Below are positions 53,095 through 61,088 of a stretch of DNA of 64,000 nt, in pieces. Below the pieces are notes generated by a model. The model saw only the letters and a program-made list of their open reading frames with translations, was not told the origin of the DNA and did not search any database. Each line of letters opens with the position of its first letter. The stretch's first letter is position 1. Location: positions 56,262 through 120,261 of the forward strand of contig NZ_JANJZD010000019.1 of NCBI RefSeq assembly GCF_024623325.1. Reading direction: 5' to 3'. The translations under genes and the position numbers were made by a program. The DNA is from Acetatifactor muris. Lineage in GTDB: Bacteria > Bacillota > Clostridia > Lachnospirales > Lachnospiraceae.

Positions 53095-54282
53095 TCAGAC
53101 CAGATTGGGAATTTTCACTGTGAATGTTGTCACCTCATCCGCACTGTCAGCCGTAATGGTACCTCTGTGGAGGGTGACAATATCTCTTGCAATGGCAAGT
53201 CCCAGGCCGGCCCCCCCGTTGTTGGTGGAGCGGGCATCGTCAAGGCGGAAGAATTTCTCGAAAATGGCATCCAGCTTCTGCGCCGGGATAGTCTTGCCCC
53301 TGTTGGCGAAAGTGATACTCACATATTCCGCTTCCGCTCTGCAGGTCACAAGAATTTCTGTGTCCGGATAACTGTAGGCGATGGCATTCTTCAGGATATT
53401 GTTGAATACTCTGGCCAGCTTCTCCGGGTCGGCATAGACGAAGAAGATATCCTCCGCCTGTCTGCCTTCGCCGCTCTCTTCCTCTTCTGTCTGCCACTCC
53501 AGCCTTATGGCATTTCCGCGGGCACAGAGAACCGGATAGAACTCGTCCGTCATCTGAACCAGCATAAAAGCCAGATCTACGCTTTCCTTTTCCAGCACAA
53601 TCTGCTGCAGATTATAACGTGTTATCTCAAAGAATTCATTGATCAGCTTTTCCAGCTGCTGGGCCTTGTCCAACGTGATATGCACATATTTTTCCTTCTG
53701 GGGCTCCGGCATATCCGGCGCTTCATCCAGCAGGCTTAAGTAGCCGACAACCGATGTAAGCGGCGTCTTCAGATCATGGGCAAGGTAGGTAATCAAATCA
53801 TTTTTCCTTCCCGCCTCTTCCTTCTGCAATTGCTCCTGGCGCTGTATGGCCGCTTTGATTTCCGCCATCTGCGCGGACACCGGCGCATAATTTTCCGGAA
53901 ACACTTCTGATACTTCCCTGTCATGCTTCATATAATCACTGATCAGCCGCCCTATTGTCTGAATGCATTTCTTCTCCTGTCGGGAAGCATATACAATCGT
54001 TATCAGCCGGACTGTCACAATCAGGAAAACAGCCAGTCCCACAGAGAATTTGAACACCAGATCCTTCAATTTCCACCAGACAATATGCTGACTGTAACAT
54101 CCGTCCTGACCGTCTCTTAACGGAACCCATTCATAATAGACATAATTTCTATCAAACCAGTCCAGCACAAAGCCATTCATCACATAATCTATCAACACAT
54201 AGGCAAACTGACAGAGAAGCAGACCTCCTGCAATCAACAGCAATGTAATAACAAATCTCTTTATCTTCGGATTAACCTTCAA
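53095..54282 (-). CDS. VanS-like sensor histidine kinase
   Basis: The 395-residue protein has two membrane helices (about 10-30 and 75-100) around a short external loop, then the H-box YLAHDLKTPLTSVVGYLSLL (phospho-His near 169), an N-box (FNNILKNAIAYS) and G-boxes (GAGLGLAIARDIV). The H-box and YVHITLDKAQQLEKLINEFFEITRYNLQ resemble VanS kinases. No ATG suits the start: a TTG at 54280-54282 overlapping the end of the regulator gene was chosen. The signal and target genes are unknown; vanH, vanA or vanX homologues are absent here. Confidence 0.87.
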   Translation of the reverse strand: MKVNPKIKRFVITLLLIAGGLLLCQFAYVLIDYVMNGFVLDWFDRNYVYYEWVPLRDGQDGCYSQHIVWWKLKDLVFKFSVGLAVFLIVTVRLITIVYASRQEKKCIQTIGRLISDYMKHDREVSEVFPENYAPVSAQMAEIKAAIQRQEQLQKEEAGRKNDLITYLAHDLKTPLTSVVGYLSLLDEAPDMPEPQKEKYVHITLDKAQQLEKLINEFFEITRYNLQQIVLEKESVDLAFMLVQMTDEFYPVLCARGNAIRLEWQTEEEESGEGRQAEDIFFVYADPEKLARVFNNILKNAIAYSYPDTEILVTCRAEAEYVSITFANRGKTIPAQKLDAIFEKFFRLDDARSTNNGGAGLGLAIARDIVTLHRGTITADSADEVTTFTVKIPNLV

Positions 54283-54964
54283 TTTTATATCCGCACCCCC
54301 AGACTGTCTTAATGTATTTCGGATGTTCAAAAGAATCTCCCATCTTCTCCCGCAGATGCCTTATATGCACGGTTATGGTATTGTTGTTCTTGGTATAGTA
54401 CTCCTCCTCCCAGATCAGATGGAACAGCTCCTCCGCACTGACTACCTGTCCTTTCCGCTCACACAGAATACGGAGAATGGAAAATTCCGTGGGAGTCAGA
54501 TTCAGCAGCTTTTCGTTCAAATAACATTCATGGGTTTTACTGTTCAGCACAAGTCCGGATACAGACAGCACGTCCTCCGGCGGCAGAACCGTGTTATACC
54601 TTTTATATCGGCGCAGCTGCGCCTTCACTCTGGCCACCAGTTCCAGCGGCAGAAAGGGCTTTGTCATATAATCGTCAGCCCCCATGGTCAGCCCGTTAAT
54701 CTTATCCACCTCCCCGTCCTTTGCTGTCAGCATGATAATCGGATAAGTGTGCTTCTCTCTGATTTTACGACACACCTCCAATCCGCTGGCCCCGGGAAGC
54801 ATGATATCCAGCACGGCAAGCTCCGGTTTTTCCTCCTCCGCCAGCTTCATGGCCTCCGGACCGTCATAACACTTCAGAACCTGAAAGCCCTCGTTTTTCA
54901 GATACAGCTCCACCAGGTCTGCAATCTCTTTCTCATCGTCCGCCACCAATATTTTTTCGTTCAT
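54272..54964 (-). CDS. VanR-like OmpR family response regulator
   Basis: The 230-residue protein has a receiver domain with acidic pocket VADDEKE, phospho-acceptor Asp 53 (VLDIMLPG) and Lys in MTKPFLPLELVARV. A winged-helix OmpR output domain follows (LTPTEFSILRILCERKGQVVSAEELF, NNTITVHIRHLREKMGD, IKTVWGCGYKIEG). Its stop overlaps the kinase start. It resembles VanR-type regulators, but the targets cannot be read from the window. Confidence 0.92.
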   Translation of the reverse strand: MNEKILVADDEKEIADLVELYLKNEGFQVLKCYDGPEAMKLAEEEKPELAVLDIMLPGASGLEVCRKIREKHTYPIIMLTAKDGEVDKINGLTMGADDYMTKPFLPLELVARVKAQLRRYKRYNTVLPPEDVLSVSGLVLNSKTHECYLNEKLLNLTPTEFSILRILCERKGQVVSAEELFHLIWEEEYYTKNNNTITVHIRHLREKMGDSFEHPKYIKTVWGCGYKIEG

Positions 54965-55121
54965 ATCTACCCTCGTTTTTGTTCCCCATGCCGCTCCAAT
55001 TTGGCCCTCTCCCCTGCCTTATGCTGATCTGGCCTTTGTCCGGTCCGGCATTTTATAATTATCTTTTATTTTCTCATAAATATGGATGAAACAGGTTAAG
55101 ATTTTATAAATTTTATTTTTC

Positions 55122-55247
55122 ATGAAACTCTTTTTTAGAATGGAAAAGACCGAAGAGGACTACTACCGTCTGCCTGAAACGGTTCGAGCAGAATTAATAA
55201 ACGGACAGTTTTACTACATGGCGGCCCCCAGCCGCATTCATCAGAAA
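55122..55247 (+). pseudogene. Uma2-family (DUF820) nuclease-like remnant
   Basis: About 40 codons read KTEEDYYRLPETVRAELINGQFYYMAAPSRIHQK, the N-terminus of Uma2-type PD-(D/E)XK proteins (usually about 180-200 residues). Beyond base 55247 the frame stays open to 55472 but carries no resemblance to the family, and the nuclease core is missing. Confidence 0.6.
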
Positions 55248-55416
55248 AGCTGCCTCTTTAGTCTCTGGCATGATACCCACACTCTTCTCAAAATTCCTGT
55301 GCAGATATTCTGTCCGAATTGTTACGCCAAATCTGCACAGGCCTCTCTGCATCGAAGCACACCTCCATGCATGACATGCCCGGTAAATCTAAACGCGATT
55401 CCTTTCATTACAGGCA

Positions 55417-56856
55417 TCAGCTCCTTAAGAATTCCAGTACTTTCGCAAATCCCATATCATGAGAGGCTTTAATCAGCACAGTGCTGCCCTCCGGCACCAG
55501 CTCCCCGCTGTCTGACGCAAGGCTTCTCAGCAGCGTCTCCGTGTCAGGATAATGAGAAATCTTCGTAGTTTCTTCCGCGTTATTTGCCGCGGCCCAGAAC
55601 ATATGCCGGGACTCCTCCCCCACACAGAGAATGTGCTCAATACCCAAAGCCGCCGCATGGCTTCCCGCTTCCTCGTGGTATCTGTGAGAATTCTCTCCCA
55701 GATTCAGCATATCTCCCAGAATGGCCACCTTTTTGGTGTCCGCCAGCGCAAGCAAATCAATGGCTGCCTTCATGGACGCCGGGTTGGCGTTATAACAGTC
55801 ATCAATCAGAGTATACCGGGGAAGACGAATTACATGAGTCCGTCCTGTCATCAGTTCCACTTTTCCGATTCCGGCGGCAATCTCACTGCCGTTTAAGCCC
55901 AACAGCCCTGCCACGCAGGCGGCAGCTGCCGCATTCAACGCCATATGTCTGCCCGGCAGCGGAATGTGAATCGGCTGCCGGATGGGTTCTCCCTCTGCCT
56001 GTCTCGTCAGAAGCAGCGCATCGCTGCCCTCCAGTCCATTGCTGACGATATCCGTCACGACAGCTTCCTCCGCAGGGTGATTGCCTAATCCAAAGAAATG
56101 CGGAATATGTCCTCTTATTTCTTTCAGCCCCGCCAGTTTATCGTCTTCCCCGTTCAGACAGATTTCCCCGTCCTCAGCCATGAAATCAAAAATCTCTGAT
56201 TTTGCCCTGAGAATGCCGTCTCTGTCTTTCAGGTTATTCAGGTGGCTCTGTCCGATATTGGTCATCACACAGATATCCGGCCGCGCCATTTTGCTCAGCC
56301 GGTGCATTTCTCCGAAATCACTGATTCCCATTTCCACCACCGCCACCTCATGCTCCGGCCGAATCCGCAGAAGGGTCAGGGGCACACCGATCTCGTTGTT
56401 AAAATTCCCCTCCGTTTTCAGGACCTGATACTTTTCAGCCAATACTCCCGCAATGAATTCCTTTGTGCTGGTCTTGCCCACACTGCCGGTAATCCCCACG
56501 ATTTTCACATCCAGTTTCTTCCGGTAGGCTTCCGCCATATCCTTGAGCGCCTGCAGCGTATCCTCCACCAGAAGATAGCATCCCCACCCGGACGCCTCAC
56601 AGCCATGTTCCGCCTCCACCTGCTTCGGACTCTTCTGCGTTACCGCCAGCGCTGCTCCCTGCGCAAACACAGTGGGAATAAATTTATGCCCGTCTACCCG
56701 CTCACCCGGCGTTGCGATAAATACACCCCCCGTTTCAACCAGTCTGGAGTCGATTGCCACAGAACTCACACATCTGTCTTCCTCGTCCGCGCCTCCCGGA
56801 AATACAAGTGCTCCTCCACAGGCCTCCGCTATTTCTTTCAATGTGAAATCCATCAT
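55417..56856 (-). CDS. murF: UDP-N-acetylmuramoyl-tripeptide--D-alanyl-D-alanine ligase
   Basis: The 479-residue Mur ligase has VAIDSRLVETGGVFIATPGERVDGHKFI, the ATP P-loop GITGSVGKTSTKEFIAGVL, EMGISDFGEMHRLSKMARPDICVMTNIG, HLNNLKDRDGILRAKSEIF and DDCYNANPASMKAAIDLL. It adds D-Ala-D-Ala, the product of Ddl encoded just upstream, to the peptidoglycan precursor. The intercistronic gap to ddl holds a conspicuous 60-bp repeat pair. Confidence 0.95.
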   Translation of the reverse strand: MMDFTLKEIAEACGGALVFPGGADEEDRCVSSVAIDSRLVETGGVFIATPGERVDGHKFIPTVFAQGAALAVTQKSPKQVEAEHGCEASGWGCYLLVEDTLQALKDMAEAYRKKLDVKIVGITGSVGKTSTKEFIAGVLAEKYQVLKTEGNFNNEIGVPLTLLRIRPEHEVAVVEMGISDFGEMHRLSKMARPDICVMTNIGQSHLNNLKDRDGILRAKSEIFDFMAEDGEICLNGEDDKLAGLKEIRGHIPHFFGLGNHPAEEAVVTDIVSNGLEGSDALLLTRQAEGEPIRQPIHIPLPGRHMALNAAAAACVAGLLGLNGSEIAAGIGKVELMTGRTHVIRLPRYTLIDDCYNANPASMKAAIDLLALADTKKVAILGDMLNLGENSHRYHEEAGSHAAALGIEHILCVGEESRHMFWAAANNAEETTKISHYPDTETLLRSLASDSGELVPEGSTVLIKASHDMGFAKVLEFLRS

Positions 56857-56875
56857 ATCCGACCTATTTCCTTTC

Positions 56876-56935
56876 TTGATTTAAGTTCCGCATACATGTA
56901 CCTGGTATCATTTCCCGCAGAGCAATCCCGGACAT
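56876..56935. repeat. 60-bp intergenic direct repeat, copy 1, within a large imperfect palindrome
   Basis: Copy 1 differs from copy 2 (56984-57043) at only two positions. Copy 1 also forms the left half of a palindrome: CCGGACAT pairs with ATGTCCGG (56928-56935 and 56940-56947), and CATACATGTACCTGGTATC pairs, with two mismatches, with sequence at about 56958-56976. Confidence 0.75.
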
Positions 56936-56983
56936 CCTTATGTCCGGTATTCCTCTGGATACCAGCTCCATGTATGCTGTTTT

Positions 56984-57043
56984 TTGATTTAAGTTCCCCA
57001 TACATGTACCTGGTATCACTTCCCGCAGAGCAATCCCGGACAT
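56984..57043. repeat. 60-bp intergenic direct repeat, copy 2, abutting the ddl stop codon
   Basis: Copy 2 has only the left half of the palindrome and ends 3 bases before the ddl stop (57047-57049). Both copies lie in the 190-base gap between ddl and murF. Confidence 0.75.
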
Positions 57044-57046
57044 GCT

Positions 57047-58069
57047 CTATGTCAACGCCATCTGCAGGATTTTCTCACACAGCTCTCCGAAATCCATCCC
57101 TGCCGCCGCGGCTTCCTGCGGAAGCAGAGAGGTGGGTGTCATGCCCGGCAATGTGTTGCCCTCCAGGCAGTAGACCTCCTCCCCGGCACTCATCACAAAA
57201 TCCATGCGCGCATAGCTTTTCAGCCGCAGCGCCCGAAATACCCGCTCTGCGATCTCCTGCATTTCACGGCTTTTTTCTTCGGAAATCTGTGCCGGGCAGG
57301 TTTCTATGGTAGTTCCGGCCTGATACTTATTTCTGTAGTCGTAAAATCCTTTTTTAGGCGCCATCTCTATCACCGGCAGAGCCCTGCCGTCTATGACGCC
57401 AACAGAAAATTCTCTTCCTTTTATGTATTGCTCCACAATGATTTCATCGCCGTATCGCCAGGCCTCTTTTTTTGCGCTTTCATATTCTCTGTCATTTTCT
57501 GCGATATAGACGCCTATACTGGATCCTCCGCAGCTGGCCTTTACAATACAGGGATACGAAATCCTCCTCTCTTCCGTTTCTCCCTTTTTTACTCTTATCC
57601 CCACAGGAGTCGGAATGTTCCAGGTCTGAAAAATGTCTTTCGTAATTCCCTTGTCCATCGCCAGACAGGAACCCACAAAATCTGCGCCTGTGTAGGGAAT
57701 CCCCAACAGCTCAAAGCAGGCCTGAATCCTGCCGTCCTCTCCGCCTGCACCATGCAGCGCCAGAAACACACAATCCGCCATCCTGCAGATTTCCAGCACA
57801 TTGGGGCCGAAAAAGCTTTTTGAATCGTCCCTGCGCAAAGCCTTAATGGCTTCTATATCCGGATTTTCCTCTGCCACCGCCTTCACCTGAACTGCCCAGT
57901 CCGTCTCCAGCTCAAAAATTCCTCTGATATCCTCTTCGTATCCAAGCCAGACATCCAGCAGAATCGCCTGATGTCCTCTCTGCGACAATGCTTGATAAAT
58001 CATTCCCCCGGAGCTTAAGGACACATCCCGCTCCGTGCTGATACCTCCTGCCAAAACCACTATTTTCAT
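57047..58069 (-). CDS. ddl: D-alanine--D-alanine ligase
   Basis: The 340-residue ATP-grasp enzyme has VVLAGGISTERDVSLSSG, FLALHGAGGEDGRIQACFELLGIPYTG, PCIVKASCGGSSIGVYIA, and the omega-loop KKGFYDYRNKYQAG. The last matches D-Ala-D-Ala ligases rather than the D-Ser or D-Lac forms linked to vancomycin resistance. LEGNTLPGMTPTSLLPQ is the metal-binding end. The start MKIVVLAGG is preceded by AAGGAG; the upstream ATG 11 codons earlier has no such site. It probably forms an operon with murF. Confidence 0.94.
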   Translation of the reverse strand: MKIVVLAGGISTERDVSLSSGGMIYQALSQRGHQAILLDVWLGYEEDIRGIFELETDWAVQVKAVAEENPDIEAIKALRRDDSKSFFGPNVLEICRMADCVFLALHGAGGEDGRIQACFELLGIPYTGADFVGSCLAMDKGITKDIFQTWNIPTPVGIRVKKGETEERRISYPCIVKASCGGSSIGVYIAENDREYESAKKEAWRYGDEIIVEQYIKGREFSVGVIDGRALPVIEMAPKKGFYDYRNKYQAGTTIETCPAQISEEKSREMQEIAERVFRALRLKSYARMDFVMSAGEEVYCLEGNTLPGMTPTSLLPQEAAAAGMDFGELCEKILQMALT

Positions 58070-58285
58070 CTGTTCGCTGCTCCTTATGTATCCGCCTTCC
58101 ATGCCAGGTATGCGCGGCAGATATCCTTTATTGATAATTATTCATTCCACCGCCCACACATGACAATTCGTAACAGTTCAAAGCAATGCGGTTTCTATAA
58201 TAACCTTTTGATTACAGGATTCCCATCGCATTTCCTGTGATATCTCATTTTATCATAGATTGCCGCCAATGCAAACGTTTATCTT

Positions 58286-59458
58286 TCAGTCATTTCCCGC
58301 CTCATATACGACCTGCCCGTCTATAATGGTATAAAGGGTTTCCGTGAACACCTCCATGGGATTTCCGGTGAAAATGGCAATATCCGCATCCTTTCCCACC
58401 TCCAGGCTGCCCACACGGTCTGCCACACCGCAGATTACTGCCGGGTGAATCGTGATCGAACGATAGCCTTCCTCCAAATCCAGCCCGGATTTTACTGCCA
58501 GTCCGGCGCAGAGCGGAAGCGCCTGAATCAGAGAAACCGGATGATCCGTGGTGACAGCAGTCATAACACCTGCCCGATTCAGTATTCCCACTGTCTTAAA
58601 GGCCATATTCTGAACCTCAATTTTACTCCTGCTGGCCAGATCCGGTCCCACAATAGCAGGAAACCCTTCTGCTGCCAGCTCCTCTGCAATCAGATGTCCC
58701 TCGGAACAGTGATCCAGTGTCATCTTCAGATGGAATTCTTTTGCAATTCTGACAGCCGTAAAAATGTCGTCCACCCGATGTACATGTGCTTTTAAAGGAA
58801 TCTCCCGCTCCAGCACCGGGAGCCAGCATTCCAGCGCAAAATCCTCCTCAAAGTCCTCGCCGGCGGCAAGCGCTTTTTTCTTATTCCTGCCGTAGGCCTG
58901 TGCCCTGAAAAGTTCCTCTCTCAGCATTGCCGCGATCGCCATTCTGGTAGAAGGGCTTTTTCCCTGACCGGAATAGTTTACCTTCGGATTCTCCCCAAAA
59001 GCAACCTTCATGGCCGCCGGTGCCCTGACAATTAAATCATCCACCCGACGTCCCCTTGTCTTCAGAAAAGCAAACTGCCCCCCGACTACATTAGCGCTTC
59101 CCGGACCTATCATAGCCGAAGTGATTCCCGCCCTCACCGCGTCGTCAAAGGCGGCGTCCATAGTATTCACAGCATCCACAGCCCGCAGATATGGCGTCAG
59201 GGGATTGACCGTTTCATTGCAGTCGTCCCCTTCCATTCCCTTTTTCTCTTCAGTGATGCCCATATGGCAATGAGCTTCTATGATACCTGGCATGATCAGG
59301 CCTTCTCTGACCTCTATCACCCTCTCATGAGGAGCGGGATGAAATGCCATTTCATCCCGTCTTCCAATTTCCGTAATCTTACCGTCTTCAGTACGAAGAT
59401 ACCCATCCGCTATATCCTCGCCGGCCATAGTCTTAATTAATCCGCCGATAATATACAT
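58286..59458 (-). CDS. Metal-dependent amidohydrolase
   Basis: The 390-residue protein has the amidohydrolase layout: GLIMPGIIEAHCHMG (first His-x-His), KAHVHRVDDIFTAVRIA, LDHCSEGHLIAEEL, and AVTTDHPVSLIQALPL with the catalytic Asp. The end GSLEVGKDADIAIFTGNPMEV is shared with imidazolonepropionase- and prolidase-like members. The substrate is unknown. It stands alone between ddl and the SpoIIQ-like gene. Confidence 0.87.
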   Translation of the reverse strand: MYIIGGLIKTMAGEDIADGYLRTEDGKITEIGRRDEMAFHPAPHERVIEVREGLIMPGIIEAHCHMGITEEKKGMEGDDCNETVNPLTPYLRAVDAVNTMDAAFDDAVRAGITSAMIGPGSANVVGGQFAFLKTRGRRVDDLIVRAPAAMKVAFGENPKVNYSGQGKSPSTRMAIAAMLREELFRAQAYGRNKKKALAAGEDFEEDFALECWLPVLEREIPLKAHVHRVDDIFTAVRIAKEFHLKMTLDHCSEGHLIAEELAAEGFPAIVGPDLASRSKIEVQNMAFKTVGILNRAGVMTAVTTDHPVSLIQALPLCAGLAVKSGLDLEEGYRSITIHPAVICGVADRVGSLEVGKDADIAIFTGNPMEVFTETLYTIIDGQVVYEAGND

Positions 59459-59615
59459 TCTTATTCCCGTACCTTTCTCTGCTCTGCACAGTTCCCTGCA
59501 TACATGAATTCAGTTTTACCCGCCAGCCTCAAAGGATAAAACGGCTTTCATACTCGATTTGCGATTTGTCGTTCAACCGGATTAGGGATATGAACCCTGA
59601 AGTTTTCCTGTCGCA

Positions 59616-60575
59616 CTAACGGAACAGTGCTTCCGGATTCACCGGTGTGTCGCCTGAGGTAAGTTTCAGATACAGATTGCTTCCCTCCACACTGTAATAT
59701 TTTGTAGGTGCAGCCACTGTGGCAATGGCCTGGCCACGGTCCACATAGCTGTTCAGTGTGACATTGATATTTTCCAGCTGGCCATAAGTGATCTTATACC
59801 CATCCCCTAATTCCATCGTCACCGCATGTCCGATTTCCGAATCCTGGAAGATCTCAACAACTTTTCCTTCCGCACAGGCGCTTACGGTATCACCCACGGC
59901 TGCTCCGATCATCAATGCGGAATTATACTTGAACTGATCCAATGTGGAGAAATAGACACTGCTGTCCATACTGAAGGGAATCAATACTTCGCCGCTCACA
60001 GGGCGAAGCAGTCCATCGCTTTCCGCAAAATGCAGTGTCCGGGAGACAACTTCCCTTTCTTCACTGCTTTCCTCCTGCTGCTCTGTTTCCGGTTCCGCCT
60101 CAGGAGCAGGAGAAGGGGTTGGAGAAGCCGAAGGTGCAGGGGAAGGTGATACCGCAGAATCATCTCCCTTTGCAGGTTTTTCCAATTCGTTTCCATCTGT
60201 CACTTCTTCGTTTACCCCATCAGTCAGACCCGGTATCGTCACCAGTCCGGATCCTGCTTCCATGGGAAGGTAATCCAGATCATTCTCCAGATTGTCGATT
60301 TCTTTGGCTATATCATTGACCAGGCTGTCTACCGAGTCCTGAGTATCTGCCTGATTATTCCCATCCATTCCCTGATTGCCGGCAATTTCCTGAAGTTTAT
60401 CATCCGCATTATTTTCTAATTCTGTAAAGTCAATCATGTAGCCGTCATCCTGCTTCTCCGCATTGTTCGACTTCATGTAAATCCCCGTCATAGTCAATGC
60501 CGATAGCACGAACGCAGACGAGGCAATCATAATGATACGTTCTTTCTTGGTATTGTTCCTTCTATTCTTTCTCAT
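59616..60575 (-). CDS. SpoIIQ-like M23 domain membrane protein, catalytic residues missing
   Basis: The 319-residue protein has an N-terminal membrane helix (IIMIASSAFVLSALTMTGIYM), an acidic and Pro/Ser-rich linker (about 130-190) and a C-terminal M23-type fold (SGEVLIPFSMDSSVYFSTLDQFKYNSALMIGAAVGDTVSACAEGKVVEI...GYKITYGQLENI). Active M23 enzymes have an H-x3-D where this protein has YNSALMIG, and an H-x-H near the end that is also lost. The layout resembles SpoIIQ, which forms the forespore-mother cell channel with SpoIIIAH. The start MRKNRRNN has GGAAGG upstream. Confidence 0.82.
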   Translation of the reverse strand: MRKNRRNNTKKERIIMIASSAFVLSALTMTGIYMKSNNAEKQDDGYMIDFTELENNADDKLQEIAGNQGMDGNNQADTQDSVDSLVNDIAKEIDNLENDLDYLPMEAGSGLVTIPGLTDGVNEEVTDGNELEKPAKGDDSAVSPSPAPSASPTPSPAPEAEPETEQQEESSEEREVVSRTLHFAESDGLLRPVSGEVLIPFSMDSSVYFSTLDQFKYNSALMIGAAVGDTVSACAEGKVVEIFQDSEIGHAVTMELGDGYKITYGQLENINVTLNSYVDRGQAIATVAAPTKYYSVEGSNLYLKLTSGDTPVNPEALFR

Positions 60576-60713
60576 GGCTGCCTTCCCTTTCTTTTTAGTA
60601 AGCGCAATCTTATCCTGACAAAGCAAATATTCCCATTGATGAATATTCGTTTTGTTTTGCTCGCTATCAGTTTGCCCCATCGAAAAAGAATTATGCATGC
60701 CGATTATTTTCTA

Positions 60714-60742
60714 TTGCACATCTGTTTCACTTATGTTACGAT
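60714..60742 (+). promoter_or_regulatory. Promoter of the ABC-F attenuator/leader
   Basis: TTGCAC (60714-60719) and TACGAT (60737-60742) are separated by 17 bases. The predicted start is near 60749, giving a leader of about 340 bases before the ABC-F gene. Confidence 0.55.
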
Positions 60743-60803
60743 AAGGAACGAAGATTTCAGAATTGACTCAGAAAATGCATTTTCAGAAAGACAGGAAGTA
60801 ATA

Positions 60804-60875
60804 ATGACATTATCAAAGGCACTCAATCATTCAATCAAATATTCCGTGATTTTGCCGGGTTTACAGCCAGGCTGA
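60804..60875 (+). CDS. Putative 23-residue leader peptide of the ABC-F gene
   Basis: The ORF starts with ATG 6 bases after AGGAAG and encodes MTLSKALNHS... ending in ...VILPGLQPG. It is too short to be a normal enzyme. Its last codons overlap segment 1 of the downstream hairpin set, and an intrinsic terminator lies 59 bases beyond its stop. This is the layout of leader peptides that sense ribosome stalling by antibiotics upstream of resistance-type ABC-F or methylase genes. The stall trigger is unknown. Confidence 0.6.
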   Translation: MTLSKALNHSIKYSVILPGLQPG

Positions 60876-60966
60876 AGTTACCCGGCCGGACAGCGGTTAC
60901 CAGCCGCCGTCCCCTGATAAAAATAAATCTGTCAAAACCGCGGCCGGTTCAGCCGCGGTTTTTATG
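60854..60966 (+). promoter_or_regulatory. Transcription attenuator with mutually exclusive hairpins
   Basis: Segment 1 GCCGGGT (60854-60860, within the leader ORF) pairs with segment 2 ACCCGGC (60880-60886). Segment 2 plus GCGGTT (60882-60887 and 60893-60898) can instead pair for 12 bases with segment 3 AACCGCGGCCGG (60936-60947). Segment 3 also forms the left arm of the terminator AAAACCGCGGC / GCCGCGGTTTT (60934-60944 and 60952-60962) followed by T. A ribosome held on segment 1 would favour 2:3 and read-through. Confidence 0.7.
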
Positions 60967-61088
60967 TATGACACACTTTGTTTTTACGTTAGATAAATTA
61001 TTGCCGTATATTCGAACGCGCAGGAAAGCAGAAGTCCGCATTCCTGTTGTGTGGAATTTACAGGCTGCAGAAAGGCATGGTTTTCAAA

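Noticed and set aside
57047..58069. Vancomycin-resistance type D-Ala-D-Ser or D-Ala-D-Lac ligase, given the nearby VanRS-like pair
   Set aside because: The omega-loop reads FYDYRNKY, the ordinary D-Ala-D-Ala form, and murF lies next to it.
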